From Asaia platycodi JCM 25414 (GTDB lineage Bacteria; Pseudomonadota; Alphaproteobacteria; Acetobacterales; Acetobacteraceae), in NCBI RefSeq assembly GCF_000614545.1, contig NZ_BAKW01000019.1, forward strand, positions 1-64,000: a DNA stretch of 64,000 nucleotides. Reading direction: 5' to 3'. How positions within the stretch are numbered: position 1 is the first letter of the stretch; every line of letters starts with the position of its first letter. Below are positions 8,473 to 21,301 of this stretch, one piece after another. The translations under genes were made by a program, and so were the position numbers. Below the pieces are notes generated by a model, which worked only from the letters and a program-made list of their open reading frames with translations, did no database searches and had not been told where the DNA came from.

Positions 8473-11065
8473 ATGCTTGCAAATTTCATCGGCACGATCG
8501 TCTCGTTTTGCACAAGACGCGCCTGGATCGTCATTTTCCTGTTCACGCTTTTGACGGCGGGCAGCCTGTTTCTGACAGTCCAGCGTCTTGGCGTGACGAC
8601 CGATACGGACGAGATGTTTGCGGCAAGCCTGCCGTGGAAGCAGCGCGGGGCGGAGTTGAGCCGCCTCTTCCCGCAAAATGACGATCTGATGGTTGCTATC
8701 ATCAAGGCTGACATGCCCGAGCAGGGGCGGGCAACGGCGCGGGAACTGGCGAAGATCCTCCGTGCCGATCACAAGAACTTCCGCACGGTCAGACTGCCGG
8801 ACGATTCGCCTTTTCTCGAAAATCACGGCCTGCTTTTCCTCGACAAGCCAGTATTGGGGTCCTTGCTCGATTCCATCGTGGCGGCGCAGCTTTTCTGGGC
8901 ACGCTCTCCGCCGATCCGTCGGCGCGCGGCATTTTTTCCGCGCTCGGGTTGATGGGTGAAGGGCTTTCTGCCGGTGAGGACATACCTGAGAGTTTCACGC
9001 CCGAGCTTCAGGGATTTGCCACTGCCTTGCACGACGCGGCCGAAGGCCACCCGAAAGATCTCTCCTGGCAGAATCTTCTGGCGGGTCCGCTGGCCGATAT
9101 GGCGGGTAATTATCAATATGTACTGACCCAGCCGCATCAGGATTTCGGCTCGCTCCAGCCCGGAGGCGAAGCCAGCGCCGCCATGCGCAAGGCTATCGAC
9201 TCCCTGCCTTTCGTCAGGAGCGGCAACGCCATTGCGATGATCACAGGCCCGGTGCAGCTCAGCGATGAAGAATTCTCGACCGTGGCCCATGGCATGGGGC
9301 TCGGGCTGCTGACCTCGCTCGTTCTAGTGGCATGCTGGCTGGTGCTGGCCGTGCGTTCCGTGCGTGTCATCGTGCCCATTCTGATCACGCTCGTGATCGG
9401 CCTGCTTCTGACGACCGGCTTTGCCGCCATTGCGGTCGGCAAGCTCAATCTGATTTCCGTTGCCTTCGCGGTATTGTTCGTTGGCATTGCGGTCGATTTT
9501 GCCATCCAGTTTTCCGTACGTTTTCGTGGCCAGCGCCTGGCGTCAGGGGGCCACATGCCGTCCGCGGACGCGCTGGCCGAAACGGGGCGTGAAACAGGGC
9601 ACCAGATTCTGGTCGCCTCTCTGGCGACTGCGGCCGGTTTTCTGGCTTTCGTGCCGACCAATTTCGTTGGCGTGGCGCAGCTTGGACTGATCGCCGGTAT
9701 CGGCATGATCATCGCCTTTCTCTGCACCATGACGCTGTTGCCTGCGTTGCTCTGCCTGTTTCGTGCGCGTCTGAGTCGTGGTGAGCCGGGCTTCAGGAAA
9801 CTCGCAGGCGCCGATCGCTTGCTGCGCCGTTTCCGCAAGCCTGTTCTGGCCTTTTTCGCTCTGCTGGCCCTTCTCGGTCTGGTACTGATCCCGCGTCTCA
9901 GCTTCGATGCCGACCCGCTGCATACAAAGAACCCTGATACCGAGGGTATGCGCGCCTTGCATCTTCTGGAGCAGGACCCACGCGCCTCGCCCTATGATGG
10001 CGAGGTTATCGTGCCCAATCTCAGAGTTGCTGCTGAGCGGGTGAAGCAGTTCGATGCCCTGCCGAGCGTTTCGTCCGTCATGTGGCTTGGCATGTTCGTT
10101 CCTGAAAACCAGACAGAAAAACTGGCGATGATTCAGGATACGGCCTCGATTCTGCTGCCGACCCTTGTCGGTCAGGAGGTGCAGCCTGCCCCTGACGCCA
10201 ATGCCCTGCGCGCCAGCGCCGCCGCCGCCGCAGGCAAGCTCGGGACCGTGCTCGACAAGACGGCGCCCGGCTCGCCTCTGCGCGATATCCAGAAATCGCT
10301 GGCTCTTCTTGCCAAGCGCCGGATGCGCAGATTCTTGCGGCCAATACGGCGCTGACACGCTTCCTGCCGGAGCAACTCGCCCAGCTGGTGGATGTGCTGC
10401 AGCCCACCCCTGTGACGCTAGAAGGTATTCCGCAGGATATCGCGCGCGATTATGTGCTGCCCGATGGGCGCGCCCTGCTCAAGATCCTGCCCAAAGGACG
10501 TATGTCTGACAGCAAGGTGCTGTATCACTTCCTGAACGACATGCTCTCGGTCGACAAGAATACGGCAGGCACGGCGCTCGAAGTGGTCGAGAGCGCGCAT
10601 ACCATGGTTCATGCCTTCTCGACGGCGGCGATATCGGCGCTGATCATGATCGCGATCATCCTCTTCGTCGCGCTGCGACGTCTGCTGGATATGGTCCTGG
10701 TTCTGGCCCCTCTGATGCTGTCGGCTCTGCTGACCGTAATCCTGATCGTCACCGTGCCGGAGACCCTGAACTTCGCCAATATCATCGCCCTGCCTCTGCT
10801 GCTGGGCGTGGGCGTGTCGTTCAATATCTATTTCGTGATGAACTGGCGCGCAGGCATCAAAAGCCCTCTGACCTCGCCTACGGCGCGTGCCGTTCTGTTC
10901 TCGGCGCTCACCACTGGTACAGCTTTCGGCTCGCTCGCAGCATCGCAGCATCCGGGCACGGCGAGCATGGGGCGTCTGCTGCTCATGTCTCTGGCCTGCA
11001 CGCTTCTCGCAACGCTGACTTTCATTCCGGCTCTGCTGCCCAAGCGCAAGATCGACGCCGAATAG
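8473..11065 (+). CDS. hpnN: hopanoid transporter HpnN (RND family), frame breaks at about 8895 and 10320
   Basis: HpnN is an inner-membrane RND permease thought to move hopanoids to the outer membrane. The three readable pieces align end to end: N-terminal membrane helix and first periplasmic domain, central helices (TSLVLVACWLVLAVRSVRVIVPILITLVIG; VAFAVLFVGIAVDFAIQFSVRFRGQ), second periplasmic domain and C-terminal helices. Each break is repaired by one extra base (CTTTTCTGGG near 8895 and GCGCCGGA near 10320), giving about 864 residues, the usual length. The gene stands alone, without other hpn genes. Loss of function is possible, but the kind of break matches the window-wide error pattern. 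Confidence 0.85.
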
Positions 11066-11174
11066 GCCCGGTCTGCGCGTCGGGCGGGGCTGCTCCGCCC
11101 CGAAAGCGGGTGGTCAGGATGGGCCCTCCGGTGGTAGGGACGTAAGACTAACGTTTTCGTGAGCCCTGCCCATC

Positions 11175-12628
11175 GTGCCGAATCCCTTCTTTCGCTGGAG
11201 CCTCGCGGCTGCCTGTCTGGCCGGGCTCTCGGCACCCCTGCCGTCTGGGCAGGTGAGGACGGCGAAGAGGAAACCGGCTCCGAACCCAGCTATCAGATCA
11301 ATGATCCGTTTCCCGATCGACGCATGCAGCCGACCAGCGTGCCTGCATTCGGTCAGCCCAAGGCGGTTTTCTACAATCCCTATGGCCTGACGGACTGGTT
11401 GCGTCGTCACGGCATTGGGGTATTGCTCGACAACATCAATGAGTATGCGGCGGCCGTTACGCAGCCCACGAGGAATGTAGGCGATTATCGTCAGGGGTCG
11501 AGCAATGCCGGGCAATATGCTTTGTCGCTCAATGTTGATTGGGAGCGTATCGCCCATATAAAGGGCTTTGCGACCCATATGGTCGTGACGGGGCGTTATG
11601 GCACGCCGGCCAATCGCATGTTCGGAGACTGGCTGAATCATTCCTCCGAAATCTATGGCGGCGGCGGCAATGTGGTCGTGCATCTCGTCATGGCCTATGG
11701 CGAGGAGACGCTCTATGGCGGCAAGCTGTCGATTGCCGCAGGACGCATGGCCGAACTTTCTGATTTCGCGGCCAGCCCGCTTTACTGCACCTTTCAGATG
11801 AACGCGATTTGCGGGCGGCCCCGTGCTGCTGCCGATACGGGCTATGCCTCGACCTTCCCCGCCGGGAACTGGGGGTTGCGCGTGCGTGGCCGCCCTCTGC
11901 CGCAGTCCTATATCCAGCTTGGTCTCTATCTCACCGAAGAGGGCATGTTTTCCTACACGATGAATCGCAGCGGGTTCAAATTCAACAGCGCCTATATCAA
12001 TGGCGTCAGAATGCCGCTCGAACTGGGCTGGGAGCCGAAACTCAGGGGTCATCTGCCCGGTCATTACAAGATCGGTGCGGCGCTCACCACAGCACCGCTT
12101 TCGGATATTCATGAAGACCAGTACGGCCAGCCTTATGTCCTGACCGGGGTAACACAGAGGCAGCATCGCGCCAGTTTCAACACCTGGGTGCTGATGGATC
12201 AGAAATTCATGACCTATCGCCGTGACAGGGCAGGGCATGACACCGATTCCGGCCTGACAGCGCTCTGGGGATTTCTGTATAACGACAAGCGCGTTTCCCT
12301 ACGTAACTGGCAGGTCTATGGCGGTCTGATCAGCCGCGGTACCTGGGCGTCACGCCTGAAGATACGATTGCGCTGGCCTTCAGCTACACCGCCATCTCAC
12401 CGGGCGTGCAACGCACCGAGCGTTGCTGCGCGCCCAGGGCGGCGTGTTGCCCTATCGCGCGACCGGCATCCAGCGCCATGCGATTGTGATGGAAGCCAAT
12501 TATGGCTGGCACGCTTTTCGCGGCGTGCTGATGCAGCCGATGGTTCAGCCTTCATACGGCCGAACGGGCAGGGCAATCTCAAGGATGCGGTGCTTCTGGG
12601 CTTCAAGACCCATGTGGAGTTTCTCTGA
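11175..12628 (+). CDS. OprB-type carbohydrate-selective porin, four frame breaks
   Basis: An outer-membrane beta-barrel of the OprB family, which lets sugars pass in Pseudomonas and acetic acid bacteria. The signal peptide starts at GTG 11175 (MPNPFFRWSLAAACLAGL) and ends at AVWA after a frame change near 11230. The barrel region has typical blocks (NPYGLTDWLRRHGIGVLLDNINEY; FPAGNWGLRVRGRPLPQSYIQLGLY). Further changes near 12340, 12421 and 12550 are needed to read through to the C-terminal strand, which ends KTHVEFL. All four are consistent with single missing bases, and the repaired product is about 485 residues. Four breaks in one gene is the densest cluster here, so a true pseudogene cannot be excluded. 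Confidence 0.75.
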
Positions 12629-12742
12629 CAGCGCCTGAGTGCGGGCTCGTTGCAAAAAGAGACGATCGAGTGATTTTCTCGCTGCACTGAAGCTGCCGAT
12701 CGTGCCAAGCTTTGTGTCTCATTGTTTCAGGGAGCCTCTGGC

Positions 12743-13491
12743 ATGGATGCGCAAATCGACGGGTCGCTTTTTCCGGTGCTTCGCATAGCGCTTCAGCCGG
12801 GCGAGCGCCTCGTGGCCGAGACGGGCGAACTCTCTTGGAAGAGCCCGCACGTGACCCTGAGCACGAGCACTGCCGGGGCAGGCAATAGCGGGTTTTTCGG
12901 CTCTGTTTCGCGCATGATTGCAGGCGGCGGCCTGTTCATGACCGAATATCGTGCCGAAGGGGCACCCGGCATGGTGGCCTTTGCCGCCAAGATACCGGGC
13001 CATATCACCGAGCACGCGCTGGACGGGTCGCGCGCCTATCTCGTGCATCGCCACGGGTTTATTGCCGGGACCGAAGGGGTGCGCCTCGATATGGCATTCC
13101 AGCGCAAGCTGGGCGCAGGGCTGTTCGGCGGTGAAGGCTTTGTGCTGCAACGTATCTCTGGCTACGGCCGGTTCTGGGCCGAGCTTGGAGCGAGATCATC
13201 GCGCATGATCTGGCGCCCGGTGAGCAGATAGATGTGCATCCCGGTCATGTCGGCATGTTCGAAGAGAGCGTGCAGTTCGATATCACGACGCTGCCCGGCA
13301 TACGCAACAAGCTGTTCGGCGGTGATGGGCTGTTTCTGGCCAGACTGACAGGACCGGGACGGATCTGGCTTCAGACCCTTACCCTGTCCAATCTGGCAGG
13401 TGCACTTGGTCCCTACCTCGGCGCCACGGAAGCAACCGGTGCGGCAGAGGGCACGTTGCTCGGCTCGCTCGTTCGCAAGGCTTTCGACTGA
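12743..13491 (+). CDS. AIM24 / TIGR00266 family protein, frame break at about 13185
   Basis: A predicted all-beta protein of the AIM24 family (named after a yeast mitochondrial biogenesis factor), with no known function in bacteria. Family-like features are the glycine-rich turn [45 protein letters not shown] and [29 protein letters not shown]. The frame ends at the TAG before 13234 but continues one frame over ([24 protein letters not shown]), so one base is probably missing. The repaired length is about 249 residues, normal for the family. GGGAG stands eight bases before ATG 12743. Confidence 0.8.
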
Positions 13492-13626
13492 TTGGAGGTC
13501 GGGCCTGAATCAGTCCTTACCTTCATAGGAGCAAGAGCAGGAAATTCCCTACCCTTTGCGAAGTTGAAAATGCGTAGAAGCTTACTGCATCAAAGAACAC
13601 GGATGTGTCAGGAGGCATCCGTTTCT

Positions 13627-14502
13627 CTACAATTTTTCAGCTCCCAATACGCTTTCACTTCCGCAGCCCCACTCGGCACGATCGATCCCCTGATCCAGCG
13701 CTTTGAATCCTGCATTTCGCAGCTTTAACCGGATTGCGTGGAGCCGGTCATCGATCTCCACGGTATCGACATTTGTAAAATCGTCAGTCAGCTTTAGTAG
13801 CATCCCCTCTCCGAGCGGTGTCATGTCGGGCTCATCCCTGAGCAGCGCGACGATTGCTGGGTTGCCGAAATATTGCAGCGGCCCGATCACTGGGCCTCCG
13901 GTTTCGGCAAGGCTCTCGCCCCGCAGATTAGGTCCGCGGATAGAGCTTCTGTACAGTGCCCTTGATGTGGTGCCGGCATCAATACAGAATCGAAAACGTG
14001 TAATGAAGAATCTTAAAATTCCCCACGACCTTTCACGGGATGACCATTTTTCGTTAACCTGCTCTTTCTCAAATTTATTGCACCAGAATGCCAGCTTGCT
14101 GAAAGGATTAACCGTCTCCAGATAGCCTGGCGAGGTGAGCGTGATATGGCATCGGGCGCTCGATTTCTTCAGATCGTAGCCGTCACTAAAGGACGACGAA
14201 AACCCACTGGCGGCGTAGGATCCGGGTAGCAGGCGATTATCACCATTGCTGCCGATATTGCGAAATCCGTTATTCTTGGAGTCTGATTGGGCCAGCGTGC
14301 ACATGGCTTCGAAATTCGAGAGATCGGCTTCGATGCCCAAATTGCCATGCCGGGGTTTTGTGCCACTCACGGAGAATGGAATCTGCCACGGAGAGTGTGC
14401 AACAAAACCAGCCATGAAGTCGTGACACCAGACAATATGCTCTGATGCCGAGAGAGTGGGATCGACTCCGCTCGAATGGATAAAAAGGCTATTATTTGAC
14501 AT
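13627..14502 (-). CDS. candidate immunity protein partnered with the Tox-REase-5-like toxin
   Basis: A 291-residue protein without signal peptide, opening MSNNSLFIHSSGVDPTLSASE. Its ATG overlaps by one base (TAATG) the TAA that would end the toxin reading frame upstream, giving tight coupling. Toxins of the Tox-REase-5 class are commonly followed by an immunity gene of the Imm52 family; this protein has the right position and roughly the right size, but I cannot confirm the family by eye. The last 30 or so residues (ALDQGIDRAEWGCGSESV) lie in DNA more GC-rich than the middle. Its role as immunity protein is inferred from position. Confidence 0.55.
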   Translation of the reverse strand: MSNNSLFIHSSGVDPTLSASEHIVWCHDFMAGFVAHSPWQIPFSVSGTKPRHGNLGIEADLSNFEAMCTLAQSDSKNNGFRNIGSNGDNRLLPGSYAASGFSSSFSDGYDLKKSSARCHITLTSPGYLETVNPFSKLAFWCNKFEKEQVNEKWSSRERSWGILRFFITRFRFCIDAGTTSRALYRSSIRGPNLRGESLAETGGPVIGPLQYFGNPAIVALLRDEPDMTPLGEGMLLKLTDDFTNVDTVEIDDRLHAIRLKLRNAGFKALDQGIDRAEWGCGSESVLGAEKL

Positions 14503-15139
14503 TATTGTGGCACTACCTTGATTTGGATCTTGCTCGATTCGGCATCGAATCTTCTATTTTCGAAGATTTCAAGTATCCGCTCTTTCGTGGCCTCTTAAGG
14601 AACGAACCATTCAACTACCCTCCCGTTCGCTGCGGGCAACTGTCTATTGATCTGGTCCATCACGGATTTCTCATTGAAGTCTTTTCCTGGAAGCGGCCAG
14701 CTTGTCCAGCGTTTGGCATCGAGTAAAGCGCCGGTGTTCGGGTCATATCCGTCAAATTTCACTTCCTTGCCATCAGCGCCTGCCACGACATAAGCGATAT
14801 CCTTTGGAGCCCCGGCAGTCTTTATCTGATAGTTTTCCTGACCGGCGCTCAATCCTTCATGCCGAATGCCCTTCGTCCCGGGCCCTCCATCAGTTTGACC
14901 CAGGTGGAGAAATGGTAGGGCTGCAGGTTCGTCGCCCTGTATGGGGGTATGAATTCGTTGATTTGCTTCGGGTCAAGGCCAGTCAGTTTCTCGATATAAG
15001 GAAGCCGCTCCTCAATAGGCAGCCCCTCAATGATCGGCATCACAATTGTTGGATCATCACCCGTGACAAGAATAAACCGTTCGAGGTCCGCCGATGTGTC
15101 GCATCCGCCATAGGCCGCGCATGAGCGGGAATAATTCTG
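14502..15139 (-). pseudogene. Tox-REase-5-like polymorphic toxin C-terminal region, one frame break and one in-frame TAA
   Basis: Read on the minus strand, two frames join into one toxin-like domain. The first runs DLERFILVTGDDPTIVMP ... LMEGPGRRAFGMKD (to 14849), the second SAGQENYQIKTAGAPKD ... KFDGYDPNTGALLDAKRW ... GRVVEWFVP (to 14598). One missing base near 14850 restores KDWSAGQ. The core VKFDGYDPNTGALLDAKRW fits the restriction-endonuclease-fold toxin Tox-REase-5, with D and DAK as the nuclease residues. The frame then meets TAA 14595-14597 but stays open for 30 more codons (EATKERILEIFENRR ... IQIKVVPQ), resembling the family's normal end, and stops exactly at the immunity gene start. 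The TAA is either a real inactivating nonsense mutation or a base error. The upstream end of the gene is unclear. Confidence 0.65.
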
Positions 15140-15513
15140 TCATGAGCGATATCCGACTCACGGAGATAGATATTAGATGTGAGAGGCCCGATCACGATGC
15201 CACCGACATCGGGATGAAACACCCCGTAAAGCTGTAACCGCCAGCGCGTATTGCAGAAAAAAACATGAAAGCGTTGCTCTGGCGTATAGAGGGTCGATGT
15301 CCGTAATCGCCGCGTGGCGTCATCCAGAACGACCGAGATTTGCTTGTCGATAGGGCGATCCGACCAGATATCGAATCGCTGGTAATGGAGACGATAGGCG
15401 AAAGCGGGCTGGGGATAAACCAGTATGGCGATATACAGGCCGAACGCGCCTGTCAGGCAAAGAGCGGCCCGACAGGAGGACCTCCAGATCTTTCTCCGGC
15501 CCCGATGTCCCAT
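15040..15513 (-). CDS. membrane-anchored or secreted protein of unknown function, probably broken or fused
   Basis: The 157-residue frame starts with a basic region and one strong hydrophobic segment (AALCLTGAFGLYIAILVYP) ending at AFA, a signal peptide or anchor. The next part, FDIWSDRPIDKQISVVLDDA ... FHVFFCNTRWRLQLYGVFHP ... VGGIVIGPLTSNIYLR, has the regular look of a conserved family, but the frame degrades after ARPMADA. At about 15090-15130 the toxin frame takes over. The phase change equals one missing base, so the two could be one 337-residue protein. Alternatively, a recombined toxin end may have been joined to a truncated gene. No function can be assigned. Confidence 0.45.
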   Translation of the reverse strand: MGHRGRRKIWRSSCRAALCLTGAFGLYIAILVYPQPAFAYRLHYQRFDIWSDRPIDKQISVVLDDATRRLRTSTLYTPEQRFHVFFCNTRWRLQLYGVFHPDVGGIVIGPLTSNIYLRESDIAHDRIIPAHARPMADATHRRTSNGLFLSRVMIQQL

Positions 15514-15571
15514 TTCTTACGTCCCCTGTGCTTGGACGTTCATCAGGTTGGGGATCAGATTGATCTGATCA

Positions 15572-15934
15572 TCAACCCACATAGCCGATACGCGTTCCAT
15601 GCCAAAGCTGTGCAAATTTTTCCAGCGTTATGAAAAAGAGATAGTACTCATCATCATCGACTAATGACCCCCGTATTATACGCTTTGGCCAATCGGAAAG
15701 GATCCGATCTGCTACCTCCTCGGGGGTATCGCCAGAAAATATAGGTCTATCTTCATTGTAGTCGAACTCTATTATTATATTTTTATTCATACCATATGAG
15801 AGAAATTCTTTAAACAATACTTTTTTCTCTTCTGAGTCTACATCGATTTCATCGATCCTGGTCTGGATAAATAGCGTGCGGCAGGATGTGACAGAGAAGT
15901 CCTTTAGACATTCATCCCAAACGCTATTGTCCAT
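15572..15934 (-). CDS. small acidic immunity-like protein, paralogue A
   Basis: A 120-residue acidic protein without signal peptide, the best preserved of three tandem relatives. Residues shared by all three include WDECL, FS.SC.TL, the charged helix KK.LF.EF, the tyrosine-rich strand IIIEFDYN, the block FSG.-P.-VADRILS.WP, and the C-terminus KFAQLWHGTRIGYV. The coding DNA is strikingly AT-rich compared with the chromosome, suggesting transfer. Size, acidity and tandem duplication next to a toxin gene fit a cytoplasmic immunity protein, but no family is recognised with confidence (a DUF596-like or SMI1-like fold is conceivable). Confidence 0.7.
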   Translation of the reverse strand: MDNSVWDECLKDFSVTSCRTLFIQTRIDEIDVDSEEKKVLFKEFLSYGMNKNIIIEFDYNEDRPIFSGDTPEEVADRILSDWPKRIIRGSLVDDDEYYLFFITLEKFAQLWHGTRIGYVG

Positions 15935-16083
15935 GAGTTCGATCCACAGTTTTGGGCAGGGAAATGCCTCCTATGAACAGGCCGTCAACCTGCTCATGGC
16001 GCCTCGGATACACTGCAACCCCCACCGGGCTAAAACGAAAAAGATAAGGTTATCGATAGGAGATAATGGAATCGTAAATAGAA

Positions 16084-16449
16084 CTACTCTACGTAACCGA
16101 TCTTTGTCCCATGGAAAAGCTGTGCAAATTTCGTTAGTGTTGAGAGATAAATTCTGAAATCCCCGTCTTCTCCCAGAAAGCCGTCAATTTTCTTGTTAGG
16201 CCATGTGGATAGTATTCTATCAGCGACGATATGGGGACTATCGCCGGAAAATATAGGTCTTTCGTTATCATAGTCATACTCTATTATTATATTATTATTC
16301 ATGCCATAGATAAGAAATTCCCTGAATAAAGATTTTTTCTGTTCTGAATCCAGGTTCAAATCGTCTATTCCGGTATGTACGAACAACGTCCTGCAGGATG
16401 CTCCCGAAAAATGCTCAAGGCATTCATCCCATAGTTTTTTATTTATCAT
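16084..16449 (-). CDS. small acidic immunity-like protein, paralogue B
   Basis: A 121-residue relative of the proteins on either side, clearly diverged from both: IIIEYDYDNERPIFSGDSP here against IIIEFDYNEDRPIFSGDTP in paralogue A, ending TKFAQLFHGTKIGYVE. It starts at ATG 16449 (MINKKLWDECLEHFSGASC). The 149 bases between it and paralogue A contain a GC-rich patch that reads open in one frame for about 40 codons (VGVAVYPRRHEQVDGLFIGG) and may be a toxin remnant. The AT-rich composition matches the other copies. The frame is intact, so the protein is probably made. Confidence 0.7.
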   Translation of the reverse strand: MINKKLWDECLEHFSGASCRTLFVHTGIDDLNLDSEQKKSLFREFLIYGMNNNIIIEYDYDNERPIFSGDSPHIVADRILSTWPNKKIDGFLGEDGDFRIYLSTLTKFAQLFHGTKIGYVE

Positions 16450-16722
16450 ATCTGCATCCTGCCAAAATTTTTAGGTTCATAGATCAAGCATTGGCAGGAT
16501 TTGATAACCCTCGCGGAAGATCAATTGTCAATTTATCAGTGGTCGCCCTTTTCCGACGACGCCGACTTGCTTTTCAGTCGGAATTCACCCTTCGCTGTTT
16601 TTACAGTCCAAACCTTCTTCACGCCGGAAAGATATCAATGGTCAAGGGACACAATGCTTCTTGAGGAAGGCTCTGCAGGCTAGCTAGTATCTAAAAGAAC
16701 AAATAAGTTCCAAGAACGTCGT

Positions 16723-17088
16723 TCAACCTACATAGCCAAGACGCGTTCCATGCCAAAGCTGGGCAAACTTGTTCAAGGTTATGAAATAAAGAAAAAAATC
16801 CTTATCTTTTTCCAGAGAGCCTTCAATCGTTTTCTTTGGCCAGTCTGAAAGAATACGGTCGGCTACAATTTCCGGGCTCTCCCCTGAAAATACTGGTAGA
16901 TCGCGATTATAGTCAAACTCAATGACTAGGTTTTTTTTCATGCCATATACAAGAAATTATTTAAACATTTCCTTCTTTTCGCAAGACGATATATCTAATT
17001 CGTCTATTCCTGTTCCTATAAGTAAAGTCTTACAGGAAGCTCCTGAGAAATCCTTGAGACATTCGTCCCACAGTTTTTTATCAATCAT
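16723..17088 (-). pseudogene. small acidic immunity-like protein, paralogue C, with in-frame TAA
   Basis: The third copy starts at ATG 17088 (MIDKKLWDECLKDFSGASC) and reads in one frame to GYVG at 16723, but codon 44 is TAA (16957-16959), where paralogues A and B have GAA in FKEFL and FREFL. A single G-to-T change explains it. Re-initiation at the internal ATG 16941 would give only the last 72 residues. The reading frame is otherwise undamaged, so the nonsense change is recent or a sequencing error. It is the first copy in transcription order. Confidence 0.7.
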
Positions 17089-17408
17089 CTCGTAATCCTG
17101 TTAAAACCCAAGTTTTCTGAGATCGGGCTTGAGACAGCTCCTACTCTTAGAGGTTCAAGAGCAGAGATTTCGTATCTTTTCCTAATTTGCGAGAGCCTAG
17201 AGGTTTTCCTCTTCGATGAGCACATCTGTCTCTCTAGAATTTTTCAACTCCTAGGCGGCGAGATGCTATGGATAAATCGATAGGGTGGTTCTCTACGGTG
17301 CAGCCGTCTCAACTACCGCATGAATGATCTTCGTTTTCGATCCTTTTTTGTAAAAAAACCACGTCGCTGCGAGCCGGGGCCAATCCGACTCACAGCGCGC
17401 TAGGCCGG
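17089..17408. other. non-coding stretch between the island and cysE
   Basis: About 320 bases, AT-rich on the island side and returning to chromosome-like composition near cysE. No convincing reading frame, repeat boundary, tRNA or attachment site is visible. The right end holds the cysE terminator. Confidence 0.6.
17350..17397 (-). terminator. Rho-independent terminator of cysE
   Basis: On the minus strand GCTGTGAGTCGG (17396-17385) pairs with CCGGCTCGCAGC (17377-17366), with two G-T pairs, and GACGTGG then leads into seven T residues (17358-17352). It lies about 12 bases after the cysE stop. Confidence 0.85.
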
Positions 17409-18204
17409 TCAGATCACGTAATCCACCGGGGGCAGGCGCTGATCCATCGCCAGGGCGGGCATGCTGGTGTGGCGCGTGCCGATGCGGCGGGCCGGATTGC
17501 CGACGACAGTGGTGTAGGGGTGGACGCTTTCCAGCACCACTGAACCTGCGCCGATCTTTGCGCCTTCCCCGAGCTCAATATTGCCGAGAACAATGGCACC
17601 GGCACCCACCAGAACACCGCGACGCACCTTGGGGTGACGATTGCCGGTTTCCTTGCCGGTGCGCCCAGTGTCACGCCTTGGAGTAGCGAGACGTCATCTT
17701 CGATAATGCAGGTCTCACCGATGATGATTCCTGCGCCATGATCGAACACCAGACGTCGCCCGAGCTGGGCGGCAGGATGAATGTCGAGGCCGAAGCGCTC
17801 GCTCACCAGACTCTGGATATGGCGGGCCAGATGCTGGCGGTCATGCTGCCAGAGCCAATGCGCGATACGATAGGCCTGAATGGCGTGATAGCCTTTGAAG
17901 AACAGGAAAGGCGTCACGTAATCCGGGCAGGCGGCATCGCGCTCGAAAATCGCGATCATGTCTTCGGCAGCGGCTTCGGCGATCTCGGGGCTTTCGATCA
18001 GAGCCGAGGTGACGAGGGCCGAGAGCACAGGCGCCGACAGGGCACGATCGGCCAGTTTGGTGCCGAGCAAGGCCGCAAGCGCGCCCTGAAAATTGCGGTG
18101 GTCGCTGATTCCGGTCGCAAACACCCCCTGAATCAGCACATCGCAGCAGACATCGCTTTGTTTGAGCATCTCCTGCCAGATGACGGTGAGATCGGGTGGC
18201 GTGC

Positions 18205-18208
<4 letters not shown>
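17409..18208 (-). CDS. cysE: serine O-acetyltransferase, frame break at about 17662
   Basis: CysE acetylates serine in the first step of cysteine synthesis. The N-terminal helical part (DVCCDVLIQGVFATGISDHRNFQGALAALLG; CPDYVTPFLFFKGYHAIQAYRIAHWLW) and the left-handed beta-helix (FGLDIHPAAQLGRRLVFDHGAGIIIGETCIIEDDVSLLQGVTLG) are typical. The frame is lost at LGAPARK but continues one frame over as TGKETGNRHPKVRRGVLVGAGAIVLGNIELG. A missing G in LGGTGKETG repairs it to about 266 residues. The start overlaps the stop of the upstream hydroxylase gene by four bases, so the two form an operon. Confidence 0.88.
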
Positions 18209-21274
<3,066 letters not shown>

Positions 21275-21301
21275 TCCGCCTGTCCTCAAAAGGAAATGCC
21301 G

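Noticed and set aside
13492-17408. Insertion sequence, integrase or tRNA-linked attachment site bounding the AT-rich island
   Set aside because: No transposase motif, terminal inverted repeats or matching direct repeats were found at the borders by eye.
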